NCBI RefSeq assembly: GCF_023515955.1
Contig: NZ_CP097322.1
Location: forward strand, 2,544,001 to 2,608,000
Reading direction: 5' to 3'
DNA length: 64,000 nt
Source: Streptomyces sp. RerS4
GTDB taxonomy: Bacteria > Actinomycetota > Actinomycetes > Streptomycetales > Streptomycetaceae
A program made the position numbers and the translations under genes. Shown here one piece after another: positions 18,324-26,327 of the stretch. The notes below the pieces were generated by a model, which saw only the letters and a list, made by a program, of their open reading frames with translations, was not told the origin of the DNA and searched no databases. Each line of letters opens with the position of its first letter. Position 1 is the stretch's first letter.

Positions 18324-19454
18324 TCAGCCCTCAAGCAGCACCAGATCGTCCCGGTGGACGACCTCCCGCTCGTACGCGGGTCCGAGCTCCCGGGCAAGCT
18401 CGCGGGTGGATCGGCCGAGGAGTTGCGGGAGTTCCTTGGCGTCGAAGTTGACCAGGCCCCGGGCCACGGCGCGGCCGTCGGCGGCGGCCCGCAGTTCGAC
18501 GGGGTCGCCTGCGACGAAGTCGCCTTCGACGGCGGCGATGCCGGCGGCCAGCAGCGAACTGCCGCGCTCGGTGACGGCCCGGACGGCGCCGTCGTCGAGT
18601 ACGAGGTGCCCCTGCGGGGTGGAGGCGTGCTGGAGCCACAGGAGCCGGTCGGCGGAGCGCCGGCCCGTGGCGTGGAAGTGCGTACCGGTCTCCCGCCCGG
18701 CCAGGGCGTCGGCGGCCTGGCTCGCGGAGGTGAGGACGACGGGGATGCCCGCCGCGGCGGCGATCCGGGCGGCCTCGACCTTGGTGACCATGCCGCCGGT
18801 GCCCACGCCGGCCTTGCCGGCGCTGCCGATGGAGACGTGGGCGATGTCCTCGGGCCCGCGCACCTCCTCGATCCGCGTGGTGCCGGGCCGCGACGGGTCC
18901 CCGTCGTACAGCCCGTCGACGTCGGACAGCAGCACGAGCAGGTCCGCGCGGACGAGGTGGGCGACCAGGGCGGCGAGCCGGTCGTTGTCGCCGAAGCGGA
19001 TCTCGTCGGTGGCGACGGTGTCGTTCTCGTTGACGACGGGCAGCGCGCCCATCGCCAGGAGCTGGTCGAGGGTCCGGTAGGCGTTGCGGTAGTGCGCGCG
19101 CCGGCTGGTGTCGTCGGTGGTGAGCAGGACCTGGCCGACGCGGACGCCGTAGCGGGCGAAGGAGGCGGTGTACCGGGCGACGAGCAGCCCCTGGCCGACG
19201 CTGGCGGCGGCCTGCTGCCGGGCGAGGTCCTTGGGGCGGCGGCGCAGGCCGAGCGGGGAGAGACCGGCGGCGATGGCGCCGGAGGAGACCAGGACGATCT
19301 CCTTCTCCCCGCCGCTGCGGGCCTTGGCCAGGACGTCGACCAGCGCGTCCACGCGGTCGGCGTCGAGGCCACCCTCCGCTGTGGTCAGGGAGGAGGAGCC
19401 GACCTTGACCACGATCCTGCGGGCGTCCACGACACCTTGCCTAGCCGCTGACAC
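18324..19454 (-). CDS. proB: Glutamate 5-kinase
   Basis: ProB phosphorylates glutamate, the first and feedback-controlled step of proline synthesis. The start GTG at 19454 (VSAARQGVVDARR) is preceded by GGGGAAAG; a frame from 19517 adds 21 unlikely residues. The 376-residue product has the amino-acid-kinase core (IVVKVGSSSLT, LVSSGAIAAG, VNENDTV, FGDNDRLAALVA, LLSDVDGLY, GTGGMVTKVEAA) and a C-terminal PUA domain (about 285-370), as in the long bacterial form. It lies downstream of the gtrB/gtrA pair in the same direction. Confidence 0.97.
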   Translation of the reverse strand: MSAARQGVVDARRIVVKVGSSSLTTAEGGLDADRVDALVDVLAKARSGGEKEIVLVSSGAIAAGLSPLGLRRRPKDLARQQAAASVGQGLLVARYTASFARYGVRVGQVLLTTDDTSRRAHYRNAYRTLDQLLAMGALPVVNENDTVATDEIRFGDNDRLAALVAHLVRADLLVLLSDVDGLYDGDPSRPGTTRIEEVRGPEDIAHVSIGSAGKAGVGTGGMVTKVEAARIAAAAGIPVVLTSASQAADALAGRETGTHFHATGRRSADRLLWLQHASTPQGHLVLDDGAVRAVTERGSSLLAAGIAAVEGDFVAGDPVELRAAADGRAVARGLVNFDAKELPQLLGRSTRELARELGPAYEREVVHRDDLVLLEG

Positions 19455-19552
19455 GTCTTTCCCCTTGCCCCTTGCCCGGCCGAAACCACGGTCGGTCTCG
19501 ACCCCTGTCCGCCCCAATCTACGGGGTGGCCGGGCACGGCCGCCGCCGGGTT

Positions 19553-19987
19553 TCAGACCGTGGACGAGGTCCGCTCGGGCGCCGGTTCGGCGGCGGGTCC
19601 GGTGCCCGGGATCAGGATCTTGCGGGAGAGGAGGAAGGTGAACGGGATGGCCACGACGGCCGCGACGAGCGGCGCGATCCTGGTGTCCATCCCGGCCCAG
19701 CTCACCAGGGCGTAGAGGCCGACCGACTGGATCACGTAGTTCGTGACGTTCGTCAGCGGGAAGAGGAGGAACTTCTTCCAGGTGGGCCGGGTGCGGTAGG
19801 TGAAGTAGGTGTTCATGAAGAACGACCCGATCATCGACAGCACGAAGGCCACGGTGTACGCGGCGAAGTACGGCAGGTACGGGTGCATCAGCAGGTACAG
19901 GGCGAAGAAGGTACCGGTGTTGACGCCGCCCACCAGGACGAAGCGGAAGATCTGGCCCAGCTGGTCGCGTCTGGGGTGAGAGGTCAT
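19553..19987 (-). CDS. GtrA family membrane protein
   Basis: GtrA-type proteins are small four-helix membrane proteins thought to flip or support polyprenyl-phosphate-linked sugars. The 144-residue product has four predicted helices (FRFVLVGGVNTGTFFALYLL, FAAYTVAFVLSMIGSFFMN, the NYVIQSVGLYALVS segment, and IAPLVAAVVAIPFTFLLSRKI) and the family features GGVNT and NTYFTYR. Its ATG overlaps the stop of the upstream GT2 gene (ATGA), so the pair is translationally coupled and likely acts as one sugar-lipid synthesis and translocation unit. Confidence 0.92.
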   Translation of the reverse strand: MTSHPRRDQLGQIFRFVLVGGVNTGTFFALYLLMHPYLPYFAAYTVAFVLSMIGSFFMNTYFTYRTRPTWKKFLLFPLTNVTNYVIQSVGLYALVSWAGMDTRIAPLVAAVVAIPFTFLLSRKILIPGTGPAAEPAPERTSSTV

Positions 19988-21024
19988 CGGCCGCCGCGCT
20001 CCACGATCACGGCTTCCGCGCCGGAGTCCCGCGACACGCCCGAGCTCGGCTTCGCATCCGGGTTCTGCGCCGTGGCGGCCTCGGCACCCGGCGCGCGCCG
20101 GGCTCCGTGCGCCTCCTTGACCAGGAAGTGGGGGCGGCGCTTGGTCTCGTAGTAGATGCGTCCGATGTACTCACCGATCAGCCCCAGCATGATCATCTGA
20201 ACGCCGCCGATCCCGGCGATCATGGCGACGATGGTGACGTAACCGGGCGAGTCGATGCCGTTGGTGATCGCCATGATGGTGATCCACAGCGCGTACAGGC
20301 CGGTGAGGCCCACCAGCGACGCGCCCAGCCAGATGCCGATCCGCAGCGGACGGTTGTTGAAGGAGATCAGCCCGTCCATGCCGTAGTTCAGCAGGGACCC
20401 GAACTTCCACTTCGTCTCGCCCGCCTCGCGCTGCGCGTTGCGGTAGTCGAAGTGGACGGTGTCGAAACCGATCCAGGAGAAGAGGCCCTTGGAGAAGCGG
20501 TTGTACTCGGGCAGCGCGAGCAGGGCGTCGACGGCCGGCCGCGACAGCAGGCGGAAGTCTCCGACACCGTCGGTGAGCTCGACGTCGACCCAGCGGTTGA
20601 CTCCCCGGTAGTAGAGGCGGCTGAGCGCGGAGCGGAGCTTCTTGTCGCCCTCGCGGGTGCGGCGGGCGATGACCTGGTCGTGGCCCTGGTGGTAGTGCTC
20701 CAGCATGGTGGCGATGAGCTCCGGCGGGTGCTGGAGGTCCGCGTCCATGATCACCACGGCGTCGCCGGTGGTCTCGCGGAGCCCGGCGAGCATGCCGGCC
20801 TCCTTGCCGAAGTTGCGGCTGAAGGAGACGTACCGGGTCTGGTCGCCGTACTCGGCGGCGATCTTCCGCAGCTTTTCGAGGGTGCCGTCGCGGCTGCCGT
20901 CATCGACGTAGCAGACCTCGTACTCGACGGGCAGGGAGTCCAGGACCCTGCGGATCTCGACATCGAAACTGTCGATCACCGCTTCTTCGTTGTAGCAAGG
21001 GACAACTACCGACAGCTTGGTCAT
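19984..21024 (-). CDS. GT2 polyprenyl-phosphate glycosyltransferase (GtrB/DPM-like)
   Basis: Transfers a sugar from a nucleotide donor to a polyprenyl phosphate. The start MTKLSVVVPCYNEE at 21024 follows AGGAAG. The catalytic domain shows VVVPCYNEE, CYVDDGSRDGT, SFSRNFGKEAGMLAGL, VIMDADLQHPPE and the RLLSRPAVDAL region, the dolichyl-phosphate-mannose synthase pattern. Two C-terminal membrane helices (about 235-255 and 268-292) anchor it, followed by an Ala/Glu-rich tail. It is coupled to the GtrA gene and divergent from the GT2-TagF gene across a 158-base gap likely to hold both promoters. The sugar is unknown. Confidence 0.93.
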   Translation of the reverse strand: MTKLSVVVPCYNEEAVIDSFDVEIRRVLDSLPVEYEVCYVDDGSRDGTLEKLRKIAAEYGDQTRYVSFSRNFGKEAGMLAGLRETTGDAVVIMDADLQHPPELIATMLEHYHQGHDQVIARRTREGDKKLRSALSRLYYRGVNRWVDVELTDGVGDFRLLSRPAVDALLALPEYNRFSKGLFSWIGFDTVHFDYRNAQREAGETKWKFGSLLNYGMDGLISFNNRPLRIGIWLGASLVGLTGLYALWITIMAITNGIDSPGYVTIVAMIAGIGGVQMIMLGLIGEYIGRIYYETKRRPHFLVKEAHGARRAPGAEAATAQNPDAKPSSGVSRDSGAEAVIVERGGR

Positions 21025-21182
21025 GAGCACTTCCTGCTGGGTCCGAACGGGTGATTGTCGGCGACCGGACCCGCCACTCACCTCTTCCTTAGAAGTATGC
21101 ACGCCGAGGGTCGGCCTGCCCGAGTCGCGCGCGGCACACGGTAGCTTTGACGGGATAAGCGGAATGGAACGAAGGGATCGAG

Positions 21183-24053
21183 GTGCACGTGCCTGACGTC
21201 TCCGTGGTCGTCATCGTCTACAACGACGCAGAGCGTCTGCCGACAGCCGTCCAGTCGGTTTTGGACCAAACCCTGCGCGGGGTCGAAGTCGTGATCGTGG
21301 ACGACTGCAGCAAGGACCGGTCCTACGCGGTCGCCCAGGAGCTCGAAGCGGCGCACCCGGGCAGGGTGCGCGCCTTCCGGCTGCCCGAGAACAGCGGCGG
21401 CTGCGGCGCCCCCCGCAACCACGGCATCCAGCAGGCCACCGGCACCTACGTCATGTTCCTGGACAGCGACGACGTGCTGGAACGCAACGCCTGCCGCAAC
21501 ATGCTGGCCGCCGCCGAGCGCACCGGGTCCGACCTGGTCTCCGGCATGTGCGTGCGCGTCCACCTCGACAACCGCTGGGGCAAGACCACCGAGTGGTACC
21601 CGTGGATCTACGCGCGCACCCGCACGCTGGAGTCGATCACCGAGTACCCGGACCTGCTGGTCTACGACACCCTCTCCACCAACAAGTGCTACCGCCGGGC
21701 CTTCCTCCTGGAACAGGGCCTGGAGTTCCCGGTCGGCATCCACTACGAGGACCTGCTCTTCTCGGCGCAGGCCTACGTGGCCGCCCGCCGCATCACCCTG
21801 ATCCCGAACCACGTCTACTACTGGAACGTGGTCGAGAAGGCCGCCGCCAAGTCGATCAGCAACCGGCGCCACGAGATCGCGAACTTCGTCCACCGGATGG
21901 AGATCCACCGCCGCGTCGACGAGCTGCTCGCCGCCAACGGCCACACCGCCATCAAGTCCGCGAAGGACGCCAAGTTCCTCAAGCACGACCTGGTGCTGCA
22001 CCTGCGTGACCTGCCGCTCCTCGGTGACGCGTACCGCCAGGAGTTCGCCCGGCTGGCCAACGGCTACCTGGCCGGCATCGACCCCGCCGCGTACGAGAAC
22101 GTCAATCACCTCCAGGCGATCTGCGCGTACCTCCTGAGCAAGGAGGACTGGGACAACCTGCTCCCGGCCGCCGACGCGATGACCAACAAGGGCCGGCTGT
22201 CCTCCCCCCTCGCCGAGCGCGAGGGCCGCGTCTACTGGTGCGCCGCCCACCTCGACGACGCGGAAGGCCGCCGGATACTGGACGTCACCGACCAGGGCTT
22301 CCACACCACGCCGCTCGCCTCCCTGACCCTGGGCAACCGCCTGACCTCCTACGAGGACGACGGACGCGGCTCCGTCACCCTGTCCGGCTCCGTCGTGAAC
22401 CCCCTGGGCCGCATCCAGGAGGACACCGAGCTGAAGGCCACGCTCGAATTCCGGGCCCGCCGGCAGATCGGCGTCCGATCTTTCAGCTTCCCGGTGACAA
22501 CCCTGCGCCACGCAGGTGACACGATCGAGTGGACCGCCACGGCCGACGTGGCCGGCACCGTCCGCCCCCTCGGCATCATCGACGCCGTCTGGGACGTCCG
22601 CCTCAAGCTGACCGCGGGCTCCGAGCGCGTGACGACGCGCGTCTCGGTCGGCGGGGTCGACCTGGAGTCCGCCGCCCGGCTGCGCGTGCGCCCGCGGCTG
22701 ACCCGCCTGGTCTCCGACCGCTTCGAGCCCGAGGTGACCAAGAAGGGCAACCTGTCCTACGTCCTGGCCGCCGAGGGTTCCGCCGCCGTCCGCACCCAGT
22801 CGCTGATCGGCAGCGCCATGCACGGCAAGGCCGCCGGCGTCGTCAAGCGCGGCCTGCGCCGGGCGCTGCGGGCCCGGCGCAACCTCGGCTCGGGCGAACA
22901 GAAGGTGCAGGTCTACCACGAGGTCTTCACGAAGCTGCCGATCAAGAAGGGCACGGTCGTCTTCGAGAGCCACATGGGCAAGCAGTACAGCGACAGCCCG
23001 AAGGCGATCTACGAGGAGATGGTGCGCCAGGGCGTGCCGTTCCAGGCGATCTGGTCCTACGCGGGCGCCAAGCCCACCGGCTTCCCCACGGACGCCACCC
23101 TCGTGCGGCGTTGGAGCTGGGCCTACCTGCGGGCGCTGGCCCAGGCCGAGTTCTGGGTCGACAACCAGGGCTTCCCGCTGGCGCTGGCCAAGCGCCCCGG
23201 GACGACGTACATCCAGACCTGGCACGGCTCCGCCCTCAAGCGGATGGGCTTCCACGAGCCGCGCACCAAGGCCCAGGGCAAGGCCGCCCAGGACCGCTTC
23301 CAGGCGGCCGTCGACCGCTTCGACCACTTCCTCATCCGCTCCGAGCACGACACCCGCACCCTCGCCAAGGGCTTCCGCCTGCGCGACGAGGTGCTGCTGC
23401 GCACCGGCTACCCGCGCAACGACGCCCTGGTCGAGGCGCACCGCGCCGAGACGCAGAGCGGGGAACGCGTCCGGGGGCCGCTGGCCGCCGAGTTGGGCAT
23501 CGAGGCGGACAAGAAGGTGCTGCTGTACGCGCCGACCTTCCGGACGGGCGCGGACGGCACCGTCGAGGGGTTCACGTTCCCCTTCGACGTGGAGGAGTTC
23601 GCCGACCGCCTCGGCGACCGGTTCACGCTGCTGGTGCGCACGCACTACCTCAACAGCGTCACCCTGCCGCCCTCGGTCGCGGGCCGGGTGATCGACGTTT
23701 CCCGCCACCACGACATCACCCCGCTCCTGGCGCTCGCCGACGGGTTGATCACCGACTATTCGTCGGTGATGTTCGACTACGCGGTGCTGGACCGGCCGAT
23801 GCTGTTCTTCGCCTACGACTACGAGCAGTACGCGACGGACATCCGCGGCACCTACTTCGACCTGCTGGACAAGGCGCCGGGCCCCGTCGTGGCCACGGCC
23901 GACGAGCTGATGCAGGCCGTCGGGGCCTTCGACGAGGCCGACGCCAAGTACGCCGAGGCCCGTCAGCGCTTCCTCGCCGAGTTCGGCGAGTACGACCGCG
24001 GGGACGCCGCACGCCAGATCGTCCAGAAGTTCTTCACCGGGAGCGGCAAGTGA
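21183..24053 (+). CDS. Bifunctional GT2 glycosyltransferase / CDP-glycerol glycerophosphotransferase (TagF-like)
   Basis: The 956-residue fusion probably builds a phosphodiester-linked wall polymer. Residues 1-300 are a GT2 domain (VSVVVIVYNDA, VIVDDCSKDRS, ENSGGCGAPRN, FLDSDDV). A central beta-rich linker spans about 370-540. The C-terminal part from about 585 is a TagF-type transferase: SDSPKAIYEEM, TYIQTWHGSALKRMG (the conserved HG..LK motif), RTGYPRNDAL, LLYAPTFR and LITDYSSVMFDYA. GAAGGGA precedes the GTG. The gene overlaps the following GT4 gene (GTGA). A poly(diglycosylphosphate)-like or teichoic-acid product is inferred; donor substrates are unknown. Confidence 0.9.
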   Translation: MHVPDVSVVVIVYNDAERLPTAVQSVLDQTLRGVEVVIVDDCSKDRSYAVAQELEAAHPGRVRAFRLPENSGGCGAPRNHGIQQATGTYVMFLDSDDVLERNACRNMLAAAERTGSDLVSGMCVRVHLDNRWGKTTEWYPWIYARTRTLESITEYPDLLVYDTLSTNKCYRRAFLLEQGLEFPVGIHYEDLLFSAQAYVAARRITLIPNHVYYWNVVEKAAAKSISNRRHEIANFVHRMEIHRRVDELLAANGHTAIKSAKDAKFLKHDLVLHLRDLPLLGDAYRQEFARLANGYLAGIDPAAYENVNHLQAICAYLLSKEDWDNLLPAADAMTNKGRLSSPLAEREGRVYWCAAHLDDAEGRRILDVTDQGFHTTPLASLTLGNRLTSYEDDGRGSVTLSGSVVNPLGRIQEDTELKATLEFRARRQIGVRSFSFPVTTLRHAGDTIEWTATADVAGTVRPLGIIDAVWDVRLKLTAGSERVTTRVSVGGVDLESAARLRVRPRLTRLVSDRFEPEVTKKGNLSYVLAAEGSAAVRTQSLIGSAMHGKAAGVVKRGLRRALRARRNLGSGEQKVQVYHEVFTKLPIKKGTVVFESHMGKQYSDSPKAIYEEMVRQGVPFQAIWSYAGAKPTGFPTDATLVRRWSWAYLRALAQAEFWVDNQGFPLALAKRPGTTYIQTWHGSALKRMGFHEPRTKAQGKAAQDRFQAAVDRFDHFLIRSEHDTRTLAKGFRLRDEVLLRTGYPRNDALVEAHRAETQSGERVRGPLAAELGIEADKKVLLYAPTFRTGADGTVEGFTFPFDVEEFADRLGDRFTLLVRTHYLNSVTLPPSVAGRVIDVSRHHDITPLLALADGLITDYSSVMFDYAVLDRPMLFFAYDYEQYATDIRGTYFDLLDKAPGPVVATADELMQAVGAFDEADAKYAEARQRFLAEFGEYDRGDAARQIVQKFFTGSGK

Positions 24054-25222
24054 GCCAGGAGACCGCCGGCGCGGGCGGCCGTGACATCTTCATCGTCTCC
24101 AACAGCGTGGACGAGCTCGGCGGCGTGACCACCTGGTCGCACCAGATGGCCCGGCTCTTCACCGACCGCGGCCACCGCGTGCACATCGTCGGCATCGCGC
24201 CCGTCGCCGAGGAACTCCGGCAGCGGCTGCCGGAGGACCTGCCGTACGCGATGACCACCCTCTACGACACCCACCCGCCCAAGGCCCGCCGGCTGCACGG
24301 CCTCAAGGGCCGCCTCAACGCCCCCGAACGGCGCCGCCAGGCGGCCCGGCGGGCCCGGATGCGGGACAAGGCCGAACAGTTGAGCGGTCTGCTGCGCACG
24401 GCGGCGCCCGGCGGCGTGGTGATCGTCACCCAGGTGTGGGCGATGGAGTGGGTGGCCCTCGCCGACACCAAGGGGCTCTCCGTCATCGGCATGAGCCACG
24501 AGTCCTTCGAGGCCAGCCAGAAGTCCACCCGGGGCGAGCGGGTCCGCCGCTTCTACCCCGAGGTCGACCGGCTGCTGGTGCTGACCCCGGAGGACGCCGA
24601 CCTGTGGATCCGGGCCGGCATGGAGAACGTCGACAGCATGCCGAACCCGCTGCCGTTCATGCCCGACTCCCCCGCCCCGCGCACCGAGAAGGTCGTCGCG
24701 AGCATCGGTCGTCTCGCCTTCGAGAAGGGCATGGACCTGCTGCTCGACGCGTGGGCCGACGCCGTCCCGCAGCACCCCGACTGGACCCTGCGGATCTACG
24801 GCGCGGGCACCGAGGAGCCGGCCCTGCGGGCGCACTGCGCCTCGCTCGGCCTGGACGACTCCGTCGAGTGGATGGGCAGCACCGACGACGTGCTCGGCGC
24901 CCTGCGCGAGGCCTCCGTCTTCGCCCAGGCCTCCCGCGCGGAGGGCTTCCCCATCACCCTGCTGGAGGCGATGGCCGCCGGCCTGCCGGTGGCGGCGTTC
25001 GACTGCGCGCCCGGCGTACGGGAGATCGTCCGGCACGGCGAGGACGGGCTGCTGGCCCGCCTCGGCAACACGATGGAGCTCGCCTCGCACCTCGACGCCC
25101 TGATGTCGGACGGGGAGCTGCGCGACCGGCTCGGCGACACCGGCTTCGCCCACGTGCGCCGCTACTCCAGCACGGAGATCACCGACCGGTGGGAAGAGCT
25201 CTTCGCGTTCCTGGAGCGCTGA
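24050..25222 (+). CDS. Glycosyltransferase family 4
   Basis: GT-B fold retaining glycosyltransferase. The GTG at 24050 overlaps the preceding stop as GTGA. The 390-residue product starts with the acceptor domain IFIVSNSVDELGGVTTWSHQMARL and ends with the donor domain, including VVASIGRLAFEKGMDLLLDAW, YGAGTEEPAL and EGFPITLLEAMAAGLP, whose two glutamates form the EX7E motif. There are no membrane helices. Coupling to the TagF-like fusion implies a shared surface polymer pathway. A bidirectional terminator follows; sugar specificity cannot be assigned. Confidence 0.92.
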   Translation: MSQETAGAGGRDIFIVSNSVDELGGVTTWSHQMARLFTDRGHRVHIVGIAPVAEELRQRLPEDLPYAMTTLYDTHPPKARRLHGLKGRLNAPERRRQAARRARMRDKAEQLSGLLRTAAPGGVVIVTQVWAMEWVALADTKGLSVIGMSHESFEASQKSTRGERVRRFYPEVDRLLVLTPEDADLWIRAGMENVDSMPNPLPFMPDSPAPRTEKVVASIGRLAFEKGMDLLLDAWADAVPQHPDWTLRIYGAGTEEPALRAHCASLGLDDSVEWMGSTDDVLGALREASVFAQASRAEGFPITLLEAMAAGLPVAAFDCAPGVREIVRHGEDGLLARLGNTMELASHLDALMSDGELRDRLGDTGFAHVRRYSSTEITDRWEELFAFLER

Positions 25223-25275
25223 GCGCCCGAGCGCTGAGTACCCGAGCATCTGAGCGCCCGAGCACCTGAGCGCCC
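25223..25275. repeat. Short CTGAGCGCCCGAGC tandem repeat
   Basis: Three to four imperfect copies of (C)TGAGCGCCCGAGCA lie between the GT4 stop and the terminator. This is low-complexity intergenic DNA. Confidence 0.5.
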
Positions 25276-25281
25276 GTACGA

Positions 25282-25320
25282 AAGCCGCCCGCCCCGGACC
25301 TGATCCGGGGCGGGCGGCTT
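25282..25320. terminator. Bidirectional terminator between GT4 gene and galE
   Basis: AAGCCGCCCGCCCCGGA pairs perfectly with its reverse complement around a five-base loop, between two convergent genes. Confidence 0.9.
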
Positions 25321-25330
25321 CGCGCAGGGC

Positions 25331-26311
25331 TCAGGCCCGGCGGTTGGCCTGCCAACCCGCCCACGCCGAGGTGATCATCTCGCGGACGTCGTGCCGCGCC
25401 TTCCAGCCCAGCTCGGCCGCGATCCGGTCGGCGGAGGCCACGACCTTCGCCGGGTCACCGGGCCGACGGGGGGTGACGACGGGCGCGTACGTGTGCCCCG
25501 TGCCCTCGTTCAGCAGCGCGACCATCTCCTTGACGGAGACGCCCTCGCCGCGCCCGATGTTGACGGTCAGGTCCTTGTACTCGCCGGTCGCGCCCCACTC
25601 GGCGAGCCGGCGGGCGGCCACCACGTGGGCCTCCGCCAGGTCCTCGACGTGGATGTAGTCGCGGATGCAGGTGCCGTCCGGGGTGGGGTAGTCGTCGCCG
25701 AAGACGCGGGCGCCCTCGCCGGCGTCGTAGCGCTCGAAGACCATCGGGACCAGGTTGAAGACCCCGGTGTCGGCCAACTCGGGGGTGGCCGCGCCCGCGA
25801 CGTTGAAGTAGCGCAGGCACGCCGTGGAGATGCCGTGGGCCTTGCCCGCCGCGCGGACCAGCCACTCACCGGCGAGCTTCGTCTCGCCGTACGGGCTCAG
25901 TGGCGCGCACGGGGTCTCCTCGGTGACGAGGTCCACGTCCGGCATGCCGTACACCGAGGCGGAGGAGGAGAAGAGGAAGTTGCGCACGCCGGCCGCCGCG
26001 ACCGCGCCGAGCAGGACCTGAAGGCCCTCCACGTTCTCGTGGTAGTAGTACAGCGGCTTCTCGACGGACTCGCCGACCTGCTTCTTGCCCGCGAGGTGCA
26101 CCACGCCCGTGACGTGGTGCTGCGCGATGGTCTCGTCCAGCGTCAGCCGGTCGAGGACCGAACCGATCACCAGCGGCACACCTTCCGGAACGCGGTCCTC
26201 CCGGCCCGTGGAGAGGTCGTCCAGGACCACGACCCGCTCACCCGCCTGCAGCATCGCGCGGACGACGTGCGCGCCGATGTACCCGGCGCCACCGGTGATC
26301 AGAAATGTCAT
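25331..26311 (-). CDS. galE: UDP-glucose 4-epimerase
   Basis: GalE interconverts UDP-glucose and UDP-galactose (or the N-acetyl forms). The 326-residue product has the NAD-binding GGAGYIGAH motif at the N-terminus, the short-chain-dehydrogenase catalytic residues in FSSSASVYG and YGETK (YxxxK), the galactose-family segment RYFNVAGAA, and RDYIHVEDLAEAH. It follows a GT2 gene by only 16 bases and faces the TagF/GT4 genes, so it probably supplies UDP-galactose or a related donor for the surface polymer made by this cluster. Which epimer is used is not visible. Confidence 0.95.
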   Translation of the reverse strand: MTFLITGGAGYIGAHVVRAMLQAGERVVVLDDLSTGREDRVPEGVPLVIGSVLDRLTLDETIAQHHVTGVVHLAGKKQVGESVEKPLYYYHENVEGLQVLLGAVAAAGVRNFLFSSSASVYGMPDVDLVTEETPCAPLSPYGETKLAGEWLVRAAGKAHGISTACLRYFNVAGAATPELADTGVFNLVPMVFERYDAGEGARVFGDDYPTPDGTCIRDYIHVEDLAEAHVVAARRLAEWGATGEYKDLTVNIGRGEGVSVKEMVALLNEGTGHTYAPVVTPRRPGDPAKVVASADRIAAELGWKARHDVREMITSAWAGWQANRRA

Positions 26312-26327
26312 GCGTATCTCCCCAGCT

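Noticed and set aside
21078..23711. An 877-codon minus-strand frame opposite the GT2-TagF gene
   Set aside because: The plus-strand protein carries all GT2 and TagF motifs; the opposite frame is a mirror artefact.
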